A stretch of DNA of 64,000 nt from Desulfovibrio desulfuricans (GTDB lineage: Bacteria; Desulfobacterota; Desulfovibrionia; Desulfovibrionales; Desulfovibrionaceae), in contig NZ_JANFYZ010000004.1 of assembly GCF_024460775.1 (NCBI RefSeq), positions 124,001 to 188,000 on the forward strand. The letters run 5' to 3'. This document shows positions 47,815 through 56,689 of the stretch, piece after piece. The translations under genes and the position numbers were made by a program. The notes beneath the pieces were generated by a model. That model was not told the origin of the DNA and made no database searches. It worked only from the letters and a program-made list of their open reading frames with translations. Within the stretch, counting starts at the first letter, position 1, and each line of letters begins with the position of its first letter.

Positions 47815-49215
47815 ATGGCATGCAAATCTTCCGAGCTTCTATCAAAACATGTGGAGCGCATACTCGACGCCCTGCCTGAAGGCGTTTTTATAAGCGACGC
47901 CTCTGGCACCAGCCTGCGGGTCAACCGCATGTACGAGCAGCTGACCGGGCTGACCCAGGAACAGATACGCGGCAAGAATGTGCGCGATCTGGTACAGGAA
48001 GGCACGTTTGACTGCATCCTGAACCCGGAGATCGTGCGCACGGGCAGGCCCACCACCCATGTGCAGCAGCTCAAAAACGGTAAAAAGCTTGTGCTTACGG
48101 GCTTTCCCGTTTTTGATGCCAAGGGGGATCTGTGTCTGGTGGTCACGTTTGCGCGCGATGTCACCCTGCTCGCCCAGTTGCAGACCCAGGTGGCCGGGCA
48201 GTGCAAGCTTATTGACCAGATCAACGACCAGTTGGCCTACATTGCGCAGGGCGCGGCAAAATCGCGCGAACCTGTGTATGCCAGCCGGGCCATGGGCGAT
48301 GTGGTTTCCCTGCTGCGCCGCTTTGCGGACACGGACGCGACCGTGCTTATTCTGGGCGAGACCGGCGCGGGCAAGGACGTGTTTGCCCGCTACACCCACT
48401 CCCAATCGGCCCGCAACGATAAAATCCTGCTCAAGGTTGACTGCGGCGGCATTTCTGAATCGCTCACAGAATCCGAGCTGTTCGGCTACATGCCGGGGGC
48501 GTTCACGGGCGCTTCCAACAAGGGCAAGGCCGGATATTTTGAAATTGCCGATGGCAGCACCATCTTTCTGGACGAAGTGGGCGAGTTGCCGCTTTCCATG
48601 CAGACGCGGCTCTTACGCGTGCTCCAGGACGGAGAAATCATGCGGGTGGGCGCTTCCAGCCCGCGCAAGGTGGACGTGCGCATCATTGCCGCCACCAACC
48701 GCGATCTGGCCGAAAGCGTGGAGGCCGGGACCTTCCGCCGCGACCTGTACTACCGCCTCAATGTTGCCACGGTGCGCATCCCCCCACTGCGCGAAAGGCA
48801 GGAAGACGTGCGCGCCCTGGCAGAACACTACCTCGCCCAGTACACTGCCAAATACCACAAGGCCATGGCCTTTATGGACGTGACCCTCGACATCATGACG
48901 GCCTATTCCTGGCCCGGCAACGTGCGTGAGCTGCAAAACCTTGTGCACAGTCTGGTCATCACGCTCAGCGGGCCGCTGATTTCCCCGCGCGACCTGCCGC
49001 CGCAGATATCCGGCGCACCCCGTGAAGCCTCGTGCTATACCGAGGACATCCTCGCCGCCCGCCGCCCCCTGCGCGATATCATGGCTGAAATGGAGCGGGA
49101 TTTTCTGCTCAAGGCCATTGAAGTGCACGGCTCTGTGCAGCGCGTGGCGGAGCTGTTCCAGATCAACCGCAGTACGGTGTTCCGCAAGTTGCAGGGCGCA
49201 CGGCGGATTGACTGA
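47815..49215 (+). CDS. PAS-domain sigma-54-dependent transcriptional activator
   Basis: This 466-residue regulator has an N-terminal PAS domain (about 10-125, ERILDALPEGVFISDASG) and a AAA+ domain (about 150-385). The AAA+ part has Walker A GETGAGKD (181-188), the sigma-54 contact motif GAFTGA (228-233) and a Walker B around IFLDEVGEL. A C-terminal Fis-type helix-turn-helix (VQRVAELFQINRSTVFRKLQ, about 440-460) follows. It starts 27 bases after islB. The two sigma-54 promoters in front of islA and dctP make it the obvious activator of the isethionate locus, perhaps sensing the substrate, acetaldehyde or redox state through PAS. It lacks a receiver domain, so no kinase is needed. Confidence 0.92.
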   Translation: MACKSSELLSKHVERILDALPEGVFISDASGTSLRVNRMYEQLTGLTQEQIRGKNVRDLVQEGTFDCILNPEIVRTGRPTTHVQQLKNGKKLVLTGFPVFDAKGDLCLVVTFARDVTLLAQLQTQVAGQCKLIDQINDQLAYIAQGAAKSREPVYASRAMGDVVSLLRRFADTDATVLILGETGAGKDVFARYTHSQSARNDKILLKVDCGGISESLTESELFGYMPGAFTGASNKGKAGYFEIADGSTIFLDEVGELPLSMQTRLLRVLQDGEIMRVGASSPRKVDVRIIAATNRDLAESVEAGTFRRDLYYRLNVATVRIPPLRERQEDVRALAEHYLAQYTAKYHKAMAFMDVTLDIMTAYSWPGNVRELQNLVHSLVITLSGPLISPRDLPPQISGAPREASCYTEDILAARRPLRDIMAEMERDFLLKAIEVHGSVQRVAELFQINRSTVFRKLQGARRID

Positions 49216-50141
49216 TGCGTGTGGGCGTCAGGGCTGGCAACGCGACAGTCAAGACGCATGCTTCCCCCTTGGTGGTGGCGGCCTTGACGACCCTGGTCAT
49301 GATTCTTTTTGCCGCCAACTCCCTGCTCTGCCGTTTTGCGCTTGCCGAAGGGCAAAACGCTCATCCCCTGAATCCCTCTGTATATACGGCCCTGAGGGCC
49401 ATTTCTGCCGCTGCCATGCTCTGGCTGCTCCAGATGCGGCGCGGCGGCAACCCGCTGCGTGCCGGCAGCTGGGGCGCGGCGCTGGCGCTGTTTGGCTATA
49501 TGGCCTGCTTTTCCTGGGCTTATGTTCGGCTATCTGCCGGGGCGGGCGCTCTGGTTATTGCCGTGGCCGTGCAGGCTGGCATGCTCGTGGCCGGGCTGCG
49601 GCTGGGGCAACATCCCGGCAAGGCCCAGAGCCTGGGCATTGGGCTTGCCATGGCAGGCCTGGTCTATCTGCTGCTTCCGGGGCTTGATGCGCCGCCAGCA
49701 GGGGCTGCTACGGTCATTTTCTGCTCTGGCCTGTGCTGGGCGGCCTATACAATTTACGGCAGGGGGGGCGGCAATGCCGCTGCGGCCACGGCTGGCAATT
49801 TTATCCGCTGTGTGCCGCTGGCTGTAGTGCTGTTAGCTTGGGCTGCGGCCTTTGACCAGGCTGGCATGCCCGCCGCGTGGCCGTGGGCAGGCGTTGCCTG
49901 CGCCCTGGCTGCCGGAGCTCTGGCTTCGGCTCTTGGCTATGTGCTCTGGTATGCTGTTTTGCGCTGGCTCAGCGTGCCCTCTGCCGCTGTGGTGCAGTTG
50001 AGCGTACCGCTCATCACCGCCCTTGGCGGCACCATGCTCATGAATGAAGTTCTGGGCCTGCGGCTACTGGTGAGCGCCCTTGCCATTCTGGGCGGTATTT
50101 TCTGCGCAACGGCTCTGCCCCACCTGCTGCACAGGCGCTGA
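49215..50141 (+). CDS. EamA/DMT-family transporter
   Basis: This 308-residue inner-membrane protein has ten helices in two EamA repeats, each with typical small-residue helices (SALGYVLWYAVLRWLSVPSAAVVQLSVPLITALGG near the end is the second-repeat signature). DMT transporters usually export metabolites. The ATG overlaps the stop of the sigma-54 activator by one base (TGATG), so it is translated with it and belongs to the isl transcription unit. Possible cargo includes sulfite-related or aldehyde-derived metabolites, but there is no direct evidence. Confidence 0.85.
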   Translation: MRVGVRAGNATVKTHASPLVVAALTTLVMILFAANSLLCRFALAEGQNAHPLNPSVYTALRAISAAAMLWLLQMRRGGNPLRAGSWGAALALFGYMACFSWAYVRLSAGAGALVIAVAVQAGMLVAGLRLGQHPGKAQSLGIGLAMAGLVYLLLPGLDAPPAGAATVIFCSGLCWAAYTIYGRGGGNAAAATAGNFIRCVPLAVVLLAWAAAFDQAGMPAAWPWAGVACALAAGALASALGYVLWYAVLRWLSVPSAAVVQLSVPLITALGGTMLMNEVLGLRLLVSALAILGGIFCATALPHLLHRR

Positions 50142-50216
50142 ACAAACAGGCCGCGCGCCTGCGCCATCCCAAGTATGCCGGGGATAATAAACGCTGCTGT
50201 AAAGGCGCACCAAGCG

Positions 50217-50660
50217 CTACTTTGCTGATGCGGACAGCAGATTGGCCAGGATGACTTCCATCACGCTATAAAAAACTTCAAGGTCTGCATCGGCTATACC
50301 CGTCAGGGCTTCAGTGCGCAATTGGTTGCCAATATTCAGGATATCTGTGATGACGTTGTCCGCTTTGGGGGTCAGACATATCCGTCTGGCGCGCCTGTCG
50401 CCCTCCACACCCACACGCTCCACAAGGCCCATGCGTTCAAGGCCATCCAGTACCCGCACCAGGGTGGGGCCTTCCACGCCCACAGAAACGGCCAGATCCT
50501 TTTGCAGGGCCTTACCGTTCATCCGCGACAAGTGCATGAGCACCAGCCAGCGCGCCTGGGTCAGTCCCAGATGGGAAAGACGCTCGTCAAGCTTGGTACG
50601 CCATGTGCGGGAGGTGCGGTTGATGATTATACCAACAAGGTCTCTGGTAGAAGCGCTCAT
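50217..50660 (-). CDS. MarR-family transcriptional regulator
   Basis: This 147-residue DNA-binding protein has the MarR winged-helix pattern: LGLTQARWLVLMHLSRM, LQKDLAVSVGVEGPTLVRVLDGLERMGLVERV, and the basic wing GDRRARRICLTPKA. The start MSAST is favoured by a GGGGGC element and by family length; the frame remains open upstream to 50720. MarR proteins usually repress their own promoter and respond to phenolic or hydrophobic ligands. A 9-bp perfect inverted repeat 60-90 bases upstream is a good candidate for its own operator. Its other targets are not obvious. Confidence 0.87.
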   Translation of the reverse strand: MSASTRDLVGIIINRTSRTWRTKLDERLSHLGLTQARWLVLMHLSRMNGKALQKDLAVSVGVEGPTLVRVLDGLERMGLVERVGVEGDRRARRICLTPKADNVITDILNIGNQLRTEALTGIADADLEVFYSVMEVILANLLSASAK

Positions 50661-51012
50661 TGTAATGCCCCCATTGTGTGCGTTGCCAGCTTGCAGTTGA
50701 CACTTTCTTGCCGTCTGCATGGTGCCAACCCAAAACTAATTTTGGCACCAGATGTTATGCACTGCCACATCCAAACGTCTCGCGCAAGTCAGAAAAATTT
50801 TCAAAAGCACACATCAGCCCGCAGAATCAGACCACGCGCAGAGGATCACCCTGCCAAGCAGACCTGCAACACGCTGCTGGAGCGCATATGGCAAACAGGA
50901 AAGTATGGGAAAAAGCCCGGGAAATAAAGTAAATAAAATATACGTAAATTAATACAACCTAAAAACAGGGCTGGACGCCAGCGCGTTGAACCCTTTACCG
51001 CTGTCGCGCCAA
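50661..51012. other. Intergenic region upstream of the MarR gene
   Basis: It holds the operator-like repeat at 50720-50750 and becomes AT-rich after about 50920. A short hairpin, GCTGG-acg-CCAGC, with a T-run on the minus strand (about 50963-50985) could terminate lplA, but the stem is only five base pairs. No gene is supported. Confidence 0.4.
50720..50750. promoter_or_regulatory. Inverted repeat, probable MarR operator
   Basis: TGGTGCCAA (50720-50728) and TTGGCACCA (50742-50750) are perfect inverted copies with 13 bases between them. They lie directly upstream of the MarR-family gene. Confidence 0.55.
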
Positions 51013-51990
51013 CTAAAAAAGGCAATCCAGAAACATGCGATCGCCAATGCCCTGAATGAATGCGTCAATGTGCACCAGAGCCAGCCGATGTTCCAGAGCC
51101 CCACGTTCGTGCCTGCATCCGCAGAGCATGTCTTCAAGTTCGGTCACATCCCGAACGCCAAAATAGTCGCCGAACAGACGGATATCGGCGATTATTCCGT
51201 CACGCACATCCATGTGTACGTCAAGTACGCCGCCAGGGGTCTTTGTGCTGCGTTCAAAGGCGTAATTGGGTGAATAGCCAAAATTCCAGTACCAGGAGCG
51301 GTAGCGTTCTTCTGCCAGAGCCTCAATGGCGGTTATTTCTTCCGCGCTCAAGGCAGTCTGCCCCGACCAATCCTCCCCGGCCACAAAGCGCATGAGGTAG
51401 TTTATGAATTCCTCAATGGGCATGGGTTGGGGCAAAAAATCCACAATATTGCCCACACGACCACGCACGCTTTTGACTGATTTATCAATGTATTTTGCGG
51501 GGCTGGGCTTGAGCGCGGCACAGACAGAATCCAGGTTGGCAGAATACAGCAGGGTGCCGTGGTGCAGCAGGCGGTCGCGGTGCATGTGCTGCGCGTTGCC
51601 GGAAATTTTGCTTTCGCCAACGACCATGTCGTTGCGGCCATTGAATTCACAGGGGACGCCAAGGGCATTGAGCGCTTCGGTAATGGGCGTGGCAAAGCGC
51701 TTGAAATCCAGCAACCCTGAATGGTTGTTCAGGCTGATGAAGGTAAAGTTGATATTCCCCAGATCATGAAAAACAGCTCCCCCGCCGGTGAGTCTGCGCA
51801 CAACGGGGATGCCGTGCTGCTGCACATAATCGGCGTTGATCTCGGAGTGGGAGTTCTGGTTCCGCCCCACAATAACAGAAGCCGCATTACGCCAGAGCAT
51901 AAAAATGTCGGTTTCGCTATTGCGCAGCAGCCATTCTTCCGCCGCCAGATTGAACGAGGCGTCTGTACAAGGATTATAGATAAAGCGCAT
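51013..51990 (-). CDS. lplA: Lipoate-protein ligase A
   Basis: This 325-residue enzyme activates free lipoate with ATP and attaches it to Lys of lipoyl domains, such as GcvH or 2-oxoacid dehydrogenase E2. Conserved elements are RRLTGGGAVFHD (65-76), GRNDMVVGESKISGNAQ with Lys128 as likely adenylate-contacting residue, and HHGTLLYSANL. The length includes the C-terminal accessory domain. The start MRFIYNP has GGGGAG five bases upstream; an earlier ATG at 52029 is unlikely. No lipoyl-dependent complex is nearby. Confidence 0.9.
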   Translation of the reverse strand: MRFIYNPCTDASFNLAAEEWLLRNSETDIFMLWRNAASVIVGRNQNSHSEINADYVQQHGIPVVRRLTGGGAVFHDLGNINFTFISLNNHSGLLDFKRFATPITEALNALGVPCEFNGRNDMVVGESKISGNAQHMHRDRLLHHGTLLYSANLDSVCAALKPSPAKYIDKSVKSVRGRVGNIVDFLPQPMPIEEFINYLMRFVAGEDWSGQTALSAEEITAIEALAEERYRSWYWNFGYSPNYAFERSTKTPGGVLDVHMDVRDGIIADIRLFGDYFGVRDVTELEDMLCGCRHERGALEHRLALVHIDAFIQGIGDRMFLDCLF

Positions 51991-52133
51991 ACTCCCCCCC
52001 ATAAAACACATTATTGGGACATATCGCATTTTCTACATTTGTCCAAGTCATTCACCGATGCCGACGATTGCAGGCATGAGGGGAGCGGCGCTTGTTCCGC
52101 AAGCTGGCGGCAATGCAGTGGGCGTTATCAACG

Positions 52134-52187
52134 CTGGCATAAAAGAGCGTGTATCTACTTGGCCGTATGCCCGCTCTTTTATGCCAG
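52134..52187. repeat. 16-bp perfect inverted repeat
   Basis: CTGGCATAAAAGAGCG (52134-52149) is perfectly complementary to 52172-52187, with a 22-base loop. It lies 70 bases beyond the enolase-superfamily stop and about 145 bases upstream of lplA. No T-run follows on either strand, so it is not a standard terminator. It may be an RNA structural element. Confidence 0.7.
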
Positions 52188-52256
52188 GGAAGTATCAGCA
52201 GCGGGTTGTGCGAGCTTAAACAGCTCCCGGCAGCCCACCTTCAGCCAGACTGCCAG

Positions 52257-53438
52257 TTATTCTACCGTAACCAGTGTGCCTTCTTCAAAAACGCAGGGGT
52301 TCAGCTCATTGCCAAGACCGGGCAGATCCGGGATGCTGAACATGCCGTTCACCGGCTGGTAGTCATACTTGCACAGGCGTTTGTTGTAGCCGTGCAAGTT
52401 GTATACATGGTGCTCGTGGATGGTGAAATTGGGAATCACCGCCTCAAGATGCAGGGACGCTGCCGTAAGCAGGGGGCTTGAGCACACGTGCACCTGTACA
52501 CCCACGTCATAGGTGTGGGCCATATCACATATTTTTTTTGCTTCGGTTATGCCGCCGCAGTTGCCGATGTCCGGCTGGATCATCTGAATGGAGGCATTGT
52601 GAAAGTACGGAGCAAACCCCCATCTGCCATAGATGCGCTCCCCCTGAGCAATGGGAATGCCCAGATTGTCGTGGACGTATTTGTTCAGTGACGGTTCCGG
52701 GGTGCAAGGTTCTTCAAAAATCAGAATGCCATATTCCTTGGCCATGTTCCCGATCTGGATGGCAGACTGCACATCCGTGTAGGAGTGGTTTTCCATTATC
52801 AGATCCACATCCGGGCCAATGGCTTCGCGCACGGCGCTGATGCGATCGCGCAGCATGCGCATGACATGCGGCGGCTGAAGACGGGTGGTTTGTTCGCTGT
52901 TGGTGCGGTTGCCCTTATCATCAAAGGCATAAAAATCAATCTTGATGGCATCATAGCCATCACCAACTGCTTTTTTGGCATAGCGCGCGTAATCATCCGG
53001 GCTGACTGCCGCCTTTTTACCGTCTTCATCCCAGCCAAACTGCAACTGGCTGGCATAACAGCGCAGTTTTTCACGTCTTTTGCCGCCGAGCAACCTGTAC
53101 ACCGGTTCTTTGTAGTATTTACCCTTGATATCCCAAAGGGCCACATCAAGGGCTGAAATACCGGCAAAAGCCACGGCTCCGCCATTCTGCCCCCAGAATG
53201 TGGATTTATAGAGTGTTTCCCATATGGGTTCATTGTCCAGAGGATTTTTGCCGATCAACAGGGGCGCAAGCTCGCGGATCATGCCAAAGGCAGCATACGC
53301 GCCCCGCCCATAAGCAAGTGCGGCCTCGCCATCGCCATAAAGGCCGTTATCCGTGTACACACGGCAAAGGACCGGTCGCCACAGGGGCGGGTTATTGGGG
53401 GTATCCAGTATCACTATGTCGATCTTGGTGATTTTCAT
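52257..53438 (-). CDS. Enolase-superfamily (mandelate racemase/muconate lactonizing) enzyme
   Basis: This 393-residue enzyme has the capping N-terminal domain and TIM barrel of the mandelate racemase group. Likely catalytic and metal residues are Lys166 (KID, where related enzymes have KxK or KxD), Glu216 and His218 in MENHSY, Glu242/Glu243 in IFEEP, Glu267 in QGERIYGRW, Asp290, and His317. The acid-N-His pattern resembles sugar-acid dehydratases such as galactonate dehydratase, where an Asp usually holds the first position. Its reaction is therefore probably dehydration of a sugar or hydroxy acid, but the substrate is unknown. The start MKITKID has AGGA upstream. It lies 139 bases after metQ on the same strand. 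Confidence 0.85.
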   Translation of the reverse strand: MKITKIDIVILDTPNNPPLWRPVLCRVYTDNGLYGDGEAALAYGRGAYAAFGMIRELAPLLIGKNPLDNEPIWETLYKSTFWGQNGGAVAFAGISALDVALWDIKGKYYKEPVYRLLGGKRREKLRCYASQLQFGWDEDGKKAAVSPDDYARYAKKAVGDGYDAIKIDFYAFDDKGNRTNSEQTTRLQPPHVMRMLRDRISAVREAIGPDVDLIMENHSYTDVQSAIQIGNMAKEYGILIFEEPCTPEPSLNKYVHDNLGIPIAQGERIYGRWGFAPYFHNASIQMIQPDIGNCGGITEAKKICDMAHTYDVGVQVHVCSSPLLTAASLHLEAVIPNFTIHEHHVYNLHGYNKRLCKYDYQPVNGMFSIPDLPGLGNELNPCVFEEGTLVTVE

Positions 53439-53577
53439 GGCAGCATCCTGTTTAGCAAAGTGCATTTGCCTATATGATTACACTTTTGTCCTGCCATTGC
53501 GCGGCAGGGTTAGGATCAATGACAACAATCCGCATCCGGCACGATAAACAACGCCAGATACGCCGCGCTGAAGGCTG

Positions 53578-54390
53578 CTAGAACCCGGCAACGCTGCCGC
53601 CCTTGTACAGGGAATTGATGGCATTGCGAACATCTTCAGTGGTATATGCCTTGATGAGATCCCTGGTCCACGGGGCGTCCTTGTTGGCGCTGGAAACAGT
53701 GAAGCCCACGCCAAACTTGTCCAGATCGCTGGACTGGGCCAGTTCTGTAAAGTCAGCCACCTTGTTGCTCACGATAAAAAGCTTGGCGCTGCATGCCGCG
53801 TCAACATCCTGAAGGGCAGAAATAACCTGATGCGTATCGAGCTTTATGATCTCGATTTGTTTTATGTTGCTTTCGATATCAAGGTCGGTGGGATTGGTGA
53901 CGCCGGGCTTGAGCTTGATGAAACCCAGTTCCTCCAGCAGAAACAGAGAGCGGCTCATGTTGGATTCGTCCTGCGGAATGGCTATGCTGGCACCTTCTTT
54001 TATTTCACTGATATTTTTATGCTTTGAGGAAAAAATACCAAAGACGTTTTTATGAATATACGGCGTAAGCATGGTTATGCTTTTTGATTTTGTTTTATTG
54101 TAGCTGTCCATCCAGGGCTTGTGAGCGTGCAGGGAGGCATCAATTTCGTTATTGTCGATGGCTTCAAACATTATTGTTGCATTTTGCAGAACAATTACTT
54201 GAACCTTGTAGTTCATGGCTTCAAGTGCCTTCACCCCTGCCTGAACTTCTGGCTCATTGTAGGCCATGCAGGCCAGTCGCAACGTTTTTGGCTGTGCGCT
54301 TGCCTCTGCCTTGGAACTTTCCTTTGTTTCATTGCAGGCGGTCAGACACAACAGGGCAAGGACGGAAAGCAGAACAAAAATCTTTTTCAT
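53578..54390 (-). CDS. metQ: MetQ-family (NlpA) substrate-binding lipoprotein
   Basis: This 270-residue protein has a lipoprotein signal with lipobox LTAC and lipidated Cys19, so it is anchored to the membrane facing the periplasm. The body has the NlpA/MetQ fold, with DASLHAHKPWMDSYN, MTPYIHKNVFGIFSSKHK and AIPQDESNMSRSLFLLEELG. It presents ligand to MetI/MetN. Methionine is the usual ligand of the family, but the neighbouring enolase-superfamily gene leaves another substrate possible. AAGGAA precedes the ATG. Base composition is less GC-rich than the flanks, as in metN and metI. Confidence 0.88.
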   Translation of the reverse strand: MKKIFVLLSVLALLCLTACNETKESSKAEASAQPKTLRLACMAYNEPEVQAGVKALEAMNYKVQVIVLQNATIMFEAIDNNEIDASLHAHKPWMDSYNKTKSKSITMLTPYIHKNVFGIFSSKHKNISEIKEGASIAIPQDESNMSRSLFLLEELGFIKLKPGVTNPTDLDIESNIKQIEIIKLDTHQVISALQDVDAACSAKLFIVSNKVADFTELAQSSDLDKFGVGFTVSSANKDAPWTRDLIKAYTTEDVRNAINSLYKGGSVAGF

Positions 54391-54461
54391 TGGTGAAATT
54401 CCTTTTTCATCATTTATTATATGCTGGTAGCTTTGTGCTAACTTTATTGCGGCGCGCCATG

Positions 54462-55124
54462 TCAGCTTGCAGACTTGTACAGCCTGTCTCCTATAGCCTG
54501 AATACCCATGACGATAACAAACATTATAAAAACTAGAAGATACATTACAGTGTCGTTAAAGCTCTGGTAGCCGTAAATGAGTGCCGAAGCCCCCACGCCG
54601 CCTGCTCCCATTGTCCCGGCAATGGTAGAAAGCCCAAGCATATGAATGACCCCAAGCACGGACGCACTGATGAGCGAGGGGAGAGTGGCGGGCACAACTA
54701 CCCGAAAAATAATCTGAAAATTACTGGCGCCGAATGAATGCGCGGCTTCAATGAGGGCAGGGTTTACTTCTTTCAGGCTGTTCTCAAACATTCTGCCAAA
54801 AAACGGGGTGGAGGCCACAGTAAGCGGCAGCAGGGCCGACACCCAGCCAATGGAAGAAGATGTTACAAACCGTGTAACAGGAATGATGGCCACGATCAGT
54901 ACCACGAAAGGAAAGGAACGTATGCTGCTTACCAGCGCGCTGAGCACCTGATAGGTTCTGGGGTTTGGCCTGAGGCCGTTCTGCCCGGTCACAAACAGCG
55001 AAACTGCAAGCAAAAAGCCAAAAAAACCACCGAGAAGCGAGCCAAAAAGCAGCATCTTGCCTGAGGCCACAAGCGCGGGAAGAAGTATCTTTGCCCAAAC
55101 AACTTCCATAGGATAATCAACCAT
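54462..55124 (-). CDS. metI: MetI-family ABC importer permease
   Basis: This 220-residue inner-membrane protein has about five helices and the permease coupling segment (LKEVNPALIEAAHSFGASNFQIIFRVVVPATLP) with the EAA motif typical of MetI. It pairs with MetN and receives substrate from MetQ. It begins nine bases after the metN stop, and the ribosome-binding region GGTAGG overlaps that stop, indicating coupling. Confidence 0.9.
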   Translation of the reverse strand: MVDYPMEVVWAKILLPALVASGKMLLFGSLLGGFFGFLLAVSLFVTGQNGLRPNPRTYQVLSALVSSIRSFPFVVLIVAIIPVTRFVTSSSIGWVSALLPLTVASTPFFGRMFENSLKEVNPALIEAAHSFGASNFQIIFRVVVPATLPSLISASVLGVIHMLGLSTIAGTMGAGGVGASALIYGYQSFNDTVMYLLVFIMFVIVMGIQAIGDRLYKSAS

Positions 55125-55133
55125 TGCAGCAAC

Positions 55134-56099
55134 CTACCGCGAAATAATTTTGCAGGGCACGCCCTGTTTCTGAAAAAAAGACAGGAATACATCCGCGCGT
55201 TCACTCGGGAAATTCAGGGCAAACACCCCATATACGCCACCCCTGTGGCGTGACACCTTGCTGTCCAGCAGATGATAAGGGTGCCCCACATCGCACGACA
55301 TTCTGTAGAAGAGCTCCTGCTGGGTGCGCTGCTCCAATGTGACAATCTGAACCGTACAACCCTCAGCCGGAATTTCCACCTCTCCTTCACCCAGCAGATT
55401 GATGAGGGCGGGCGGCTGCTGGATAAATATTTCGCGCACATCGCCCGTGGTGTCGCATCTGCCATTCTCCAGAATGGCCATCTTTGTGCAGATTTTGCGC
55501 ACCACAGACATCTGGTGGGTAACGGCAATAATGGTGACCCCAAGTTTTTCATTGAGACCCATGAGCAACTCGAGGATTTCATCGGTAGTTCTGGGGTCAA
55601 GGGCCGAGGTGGCTTCATCGCTCAGCAGAATGGCCGGATCCATGACCATCGCGCGCGCAATGGCCACTCGCTGTTTTTGACCGCCGCTCAAATCTCTGGT
55701 TTTGGTATTTATTTTGTCTGCAAGGCCTACAAGTTCAATAACATACTCAATCTTGTCCTTTTGCTGCGGCACAGGTTTATGCCAGCACTGCATGGGGAGG
55801 GCTACATTGTCGTAAACAGATTTGCGATCAATGAGCGAAAAATTCTGAAATATCATTCCGATATTTTTTCTTGTTTCGCGCAGCATGTTGTCATTGAGAC
55901 CTTCAATGGCAATGCCGTTAACCGTGATACCGCCGGAAGAAAATTTCTCCAGTCCGTTGATGCAGCGCAACAAGGTGGATTTTCCTGCACCGCTACGTCC
56001 AACAAGGCCGTATACATCGCCCTTGTTGATGGTCAGATTGATGCTGTCCAGCACCTGCACTGTTCCATAAAATTTTGACAGGTTTTTGATTTCGATCAT
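55134..56099 (-). CDS. metN: MetN-family ABC importer ATPase with NIL domain
   Basis: This 321-residue cytoplasmic ATPase has Walker A GRSGAGKST (35-43), the signature LSGGQKQRVAIARAM, and Walker B ILLSDEATSALDPRT. Residues about 245-320 form the C-terminal NIL domain, which in E. coli MetN binds methionine and inhibits transport. It is the first gene of the metNIQ set. The ATG has no clear Shine-Dalgarno sequence and overlaps (ATGA) the end of a 119-codon upstream frame. Substrate is assumed to be methionine or a related sulfur compound. Confidence 0.92.
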   Translation of the reverse strand: MIEIKNLSKFYGTVQVLDSINLTINKGDVYGLVGRSGAGKSTLLRCINGLEKFSSGGITVNGIAIEGLNDNMLRETRKNIGMIFQNFSLIDRKSVYDNVALPMQCWHKPVPQQKDKIEYVIELVGLADKINTKTRDLSGGQKQRVAIARAMVMDPAILLSDEATSALDPRTTDEILELLMGLNEKLGVTIIAVTHQMSVVRKICTKMAILENGRCDTTGDVREIFIQQPPALINLLGEGEVEIPAEGCTVQIVTLEQRTQQELFYRMSCDVGHPYHLLDSKVSRHRGGVYGVFALNFPSERADVFLSFFQKQGVPCKIISR

Positions 56100-56689
56100 G
56101 GGTGTTTGAGGTGGCTATAGGTGGCGGGGAAACTACCAAAGCCCGCCGGAACTGACGGGTTGGTGCGGGGCTGGGGCAGCACAGGCCATACAGAGGGGGA
56201 ACAGGGAACACGTACGCCGGATGGGGGATGTGAAGCTACGGGAGGTGCAGCAGCAAAAGCCGCCAGACCGGTGACTGCCCAAAGGGCAGGCACCAGCCAG
56301 CGGCATGCTAATTCAGAAAGAATGCGTGAAAAACAGGAAAAACGTGCTGCTAACAGCAAAATGCCGACTGTTTGCAGCCGACGTGAGCACCTGAAGGCGT
56401 GGATAAGCTCATTTGCGCGGGGATTCTTCCAACCTGGAAGAAATGAGGCGGTCATAGCCTCAATCCGTTCATTTGAGCGAAAGGCAGCGGCATCCTGTTA
56501 CGCAATGGGATAAAACCTGAAAAGAAAATTAACGGTTGTGTTATTTTTTAACGATAGTCAAATGAACTTTGTTTGTCCACTGATGGCCTCTTTGCAGCAC
56601 TGAGAACCTTTCCGCAGATCAAAGCACTGCATTCTACAAGGGGCATACAGAGTGTATTCTTGTCAGCCCCTTGGCGGATGGCCCGGCCA
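56100..56689. other. Long intergenic/leader region upstream of metN
   Basis: This 590-base region has no accepted gene. On the minus strand an open frame of 119 codons (56455-56096) ends in an ATGA overlap with metN, and a GAGG lies before its ATG, so it could be a leader ORF; its composition is not convincing. A hairpin GGTG-CTGCCC/GGGCAG-CACC (56270-56294) falls within it. I looked for SAM-riboswitch motifs and saw none. The right end (56520-56580) is AT-rich and may contain the promoter. Confidence 0.4.

Noticed and set aside
56100-56689. SAM riboswitch upstream of metN
   Set aside because: None of the conserved SAM-I core words that I know are present; only a simple hairpin is seen.
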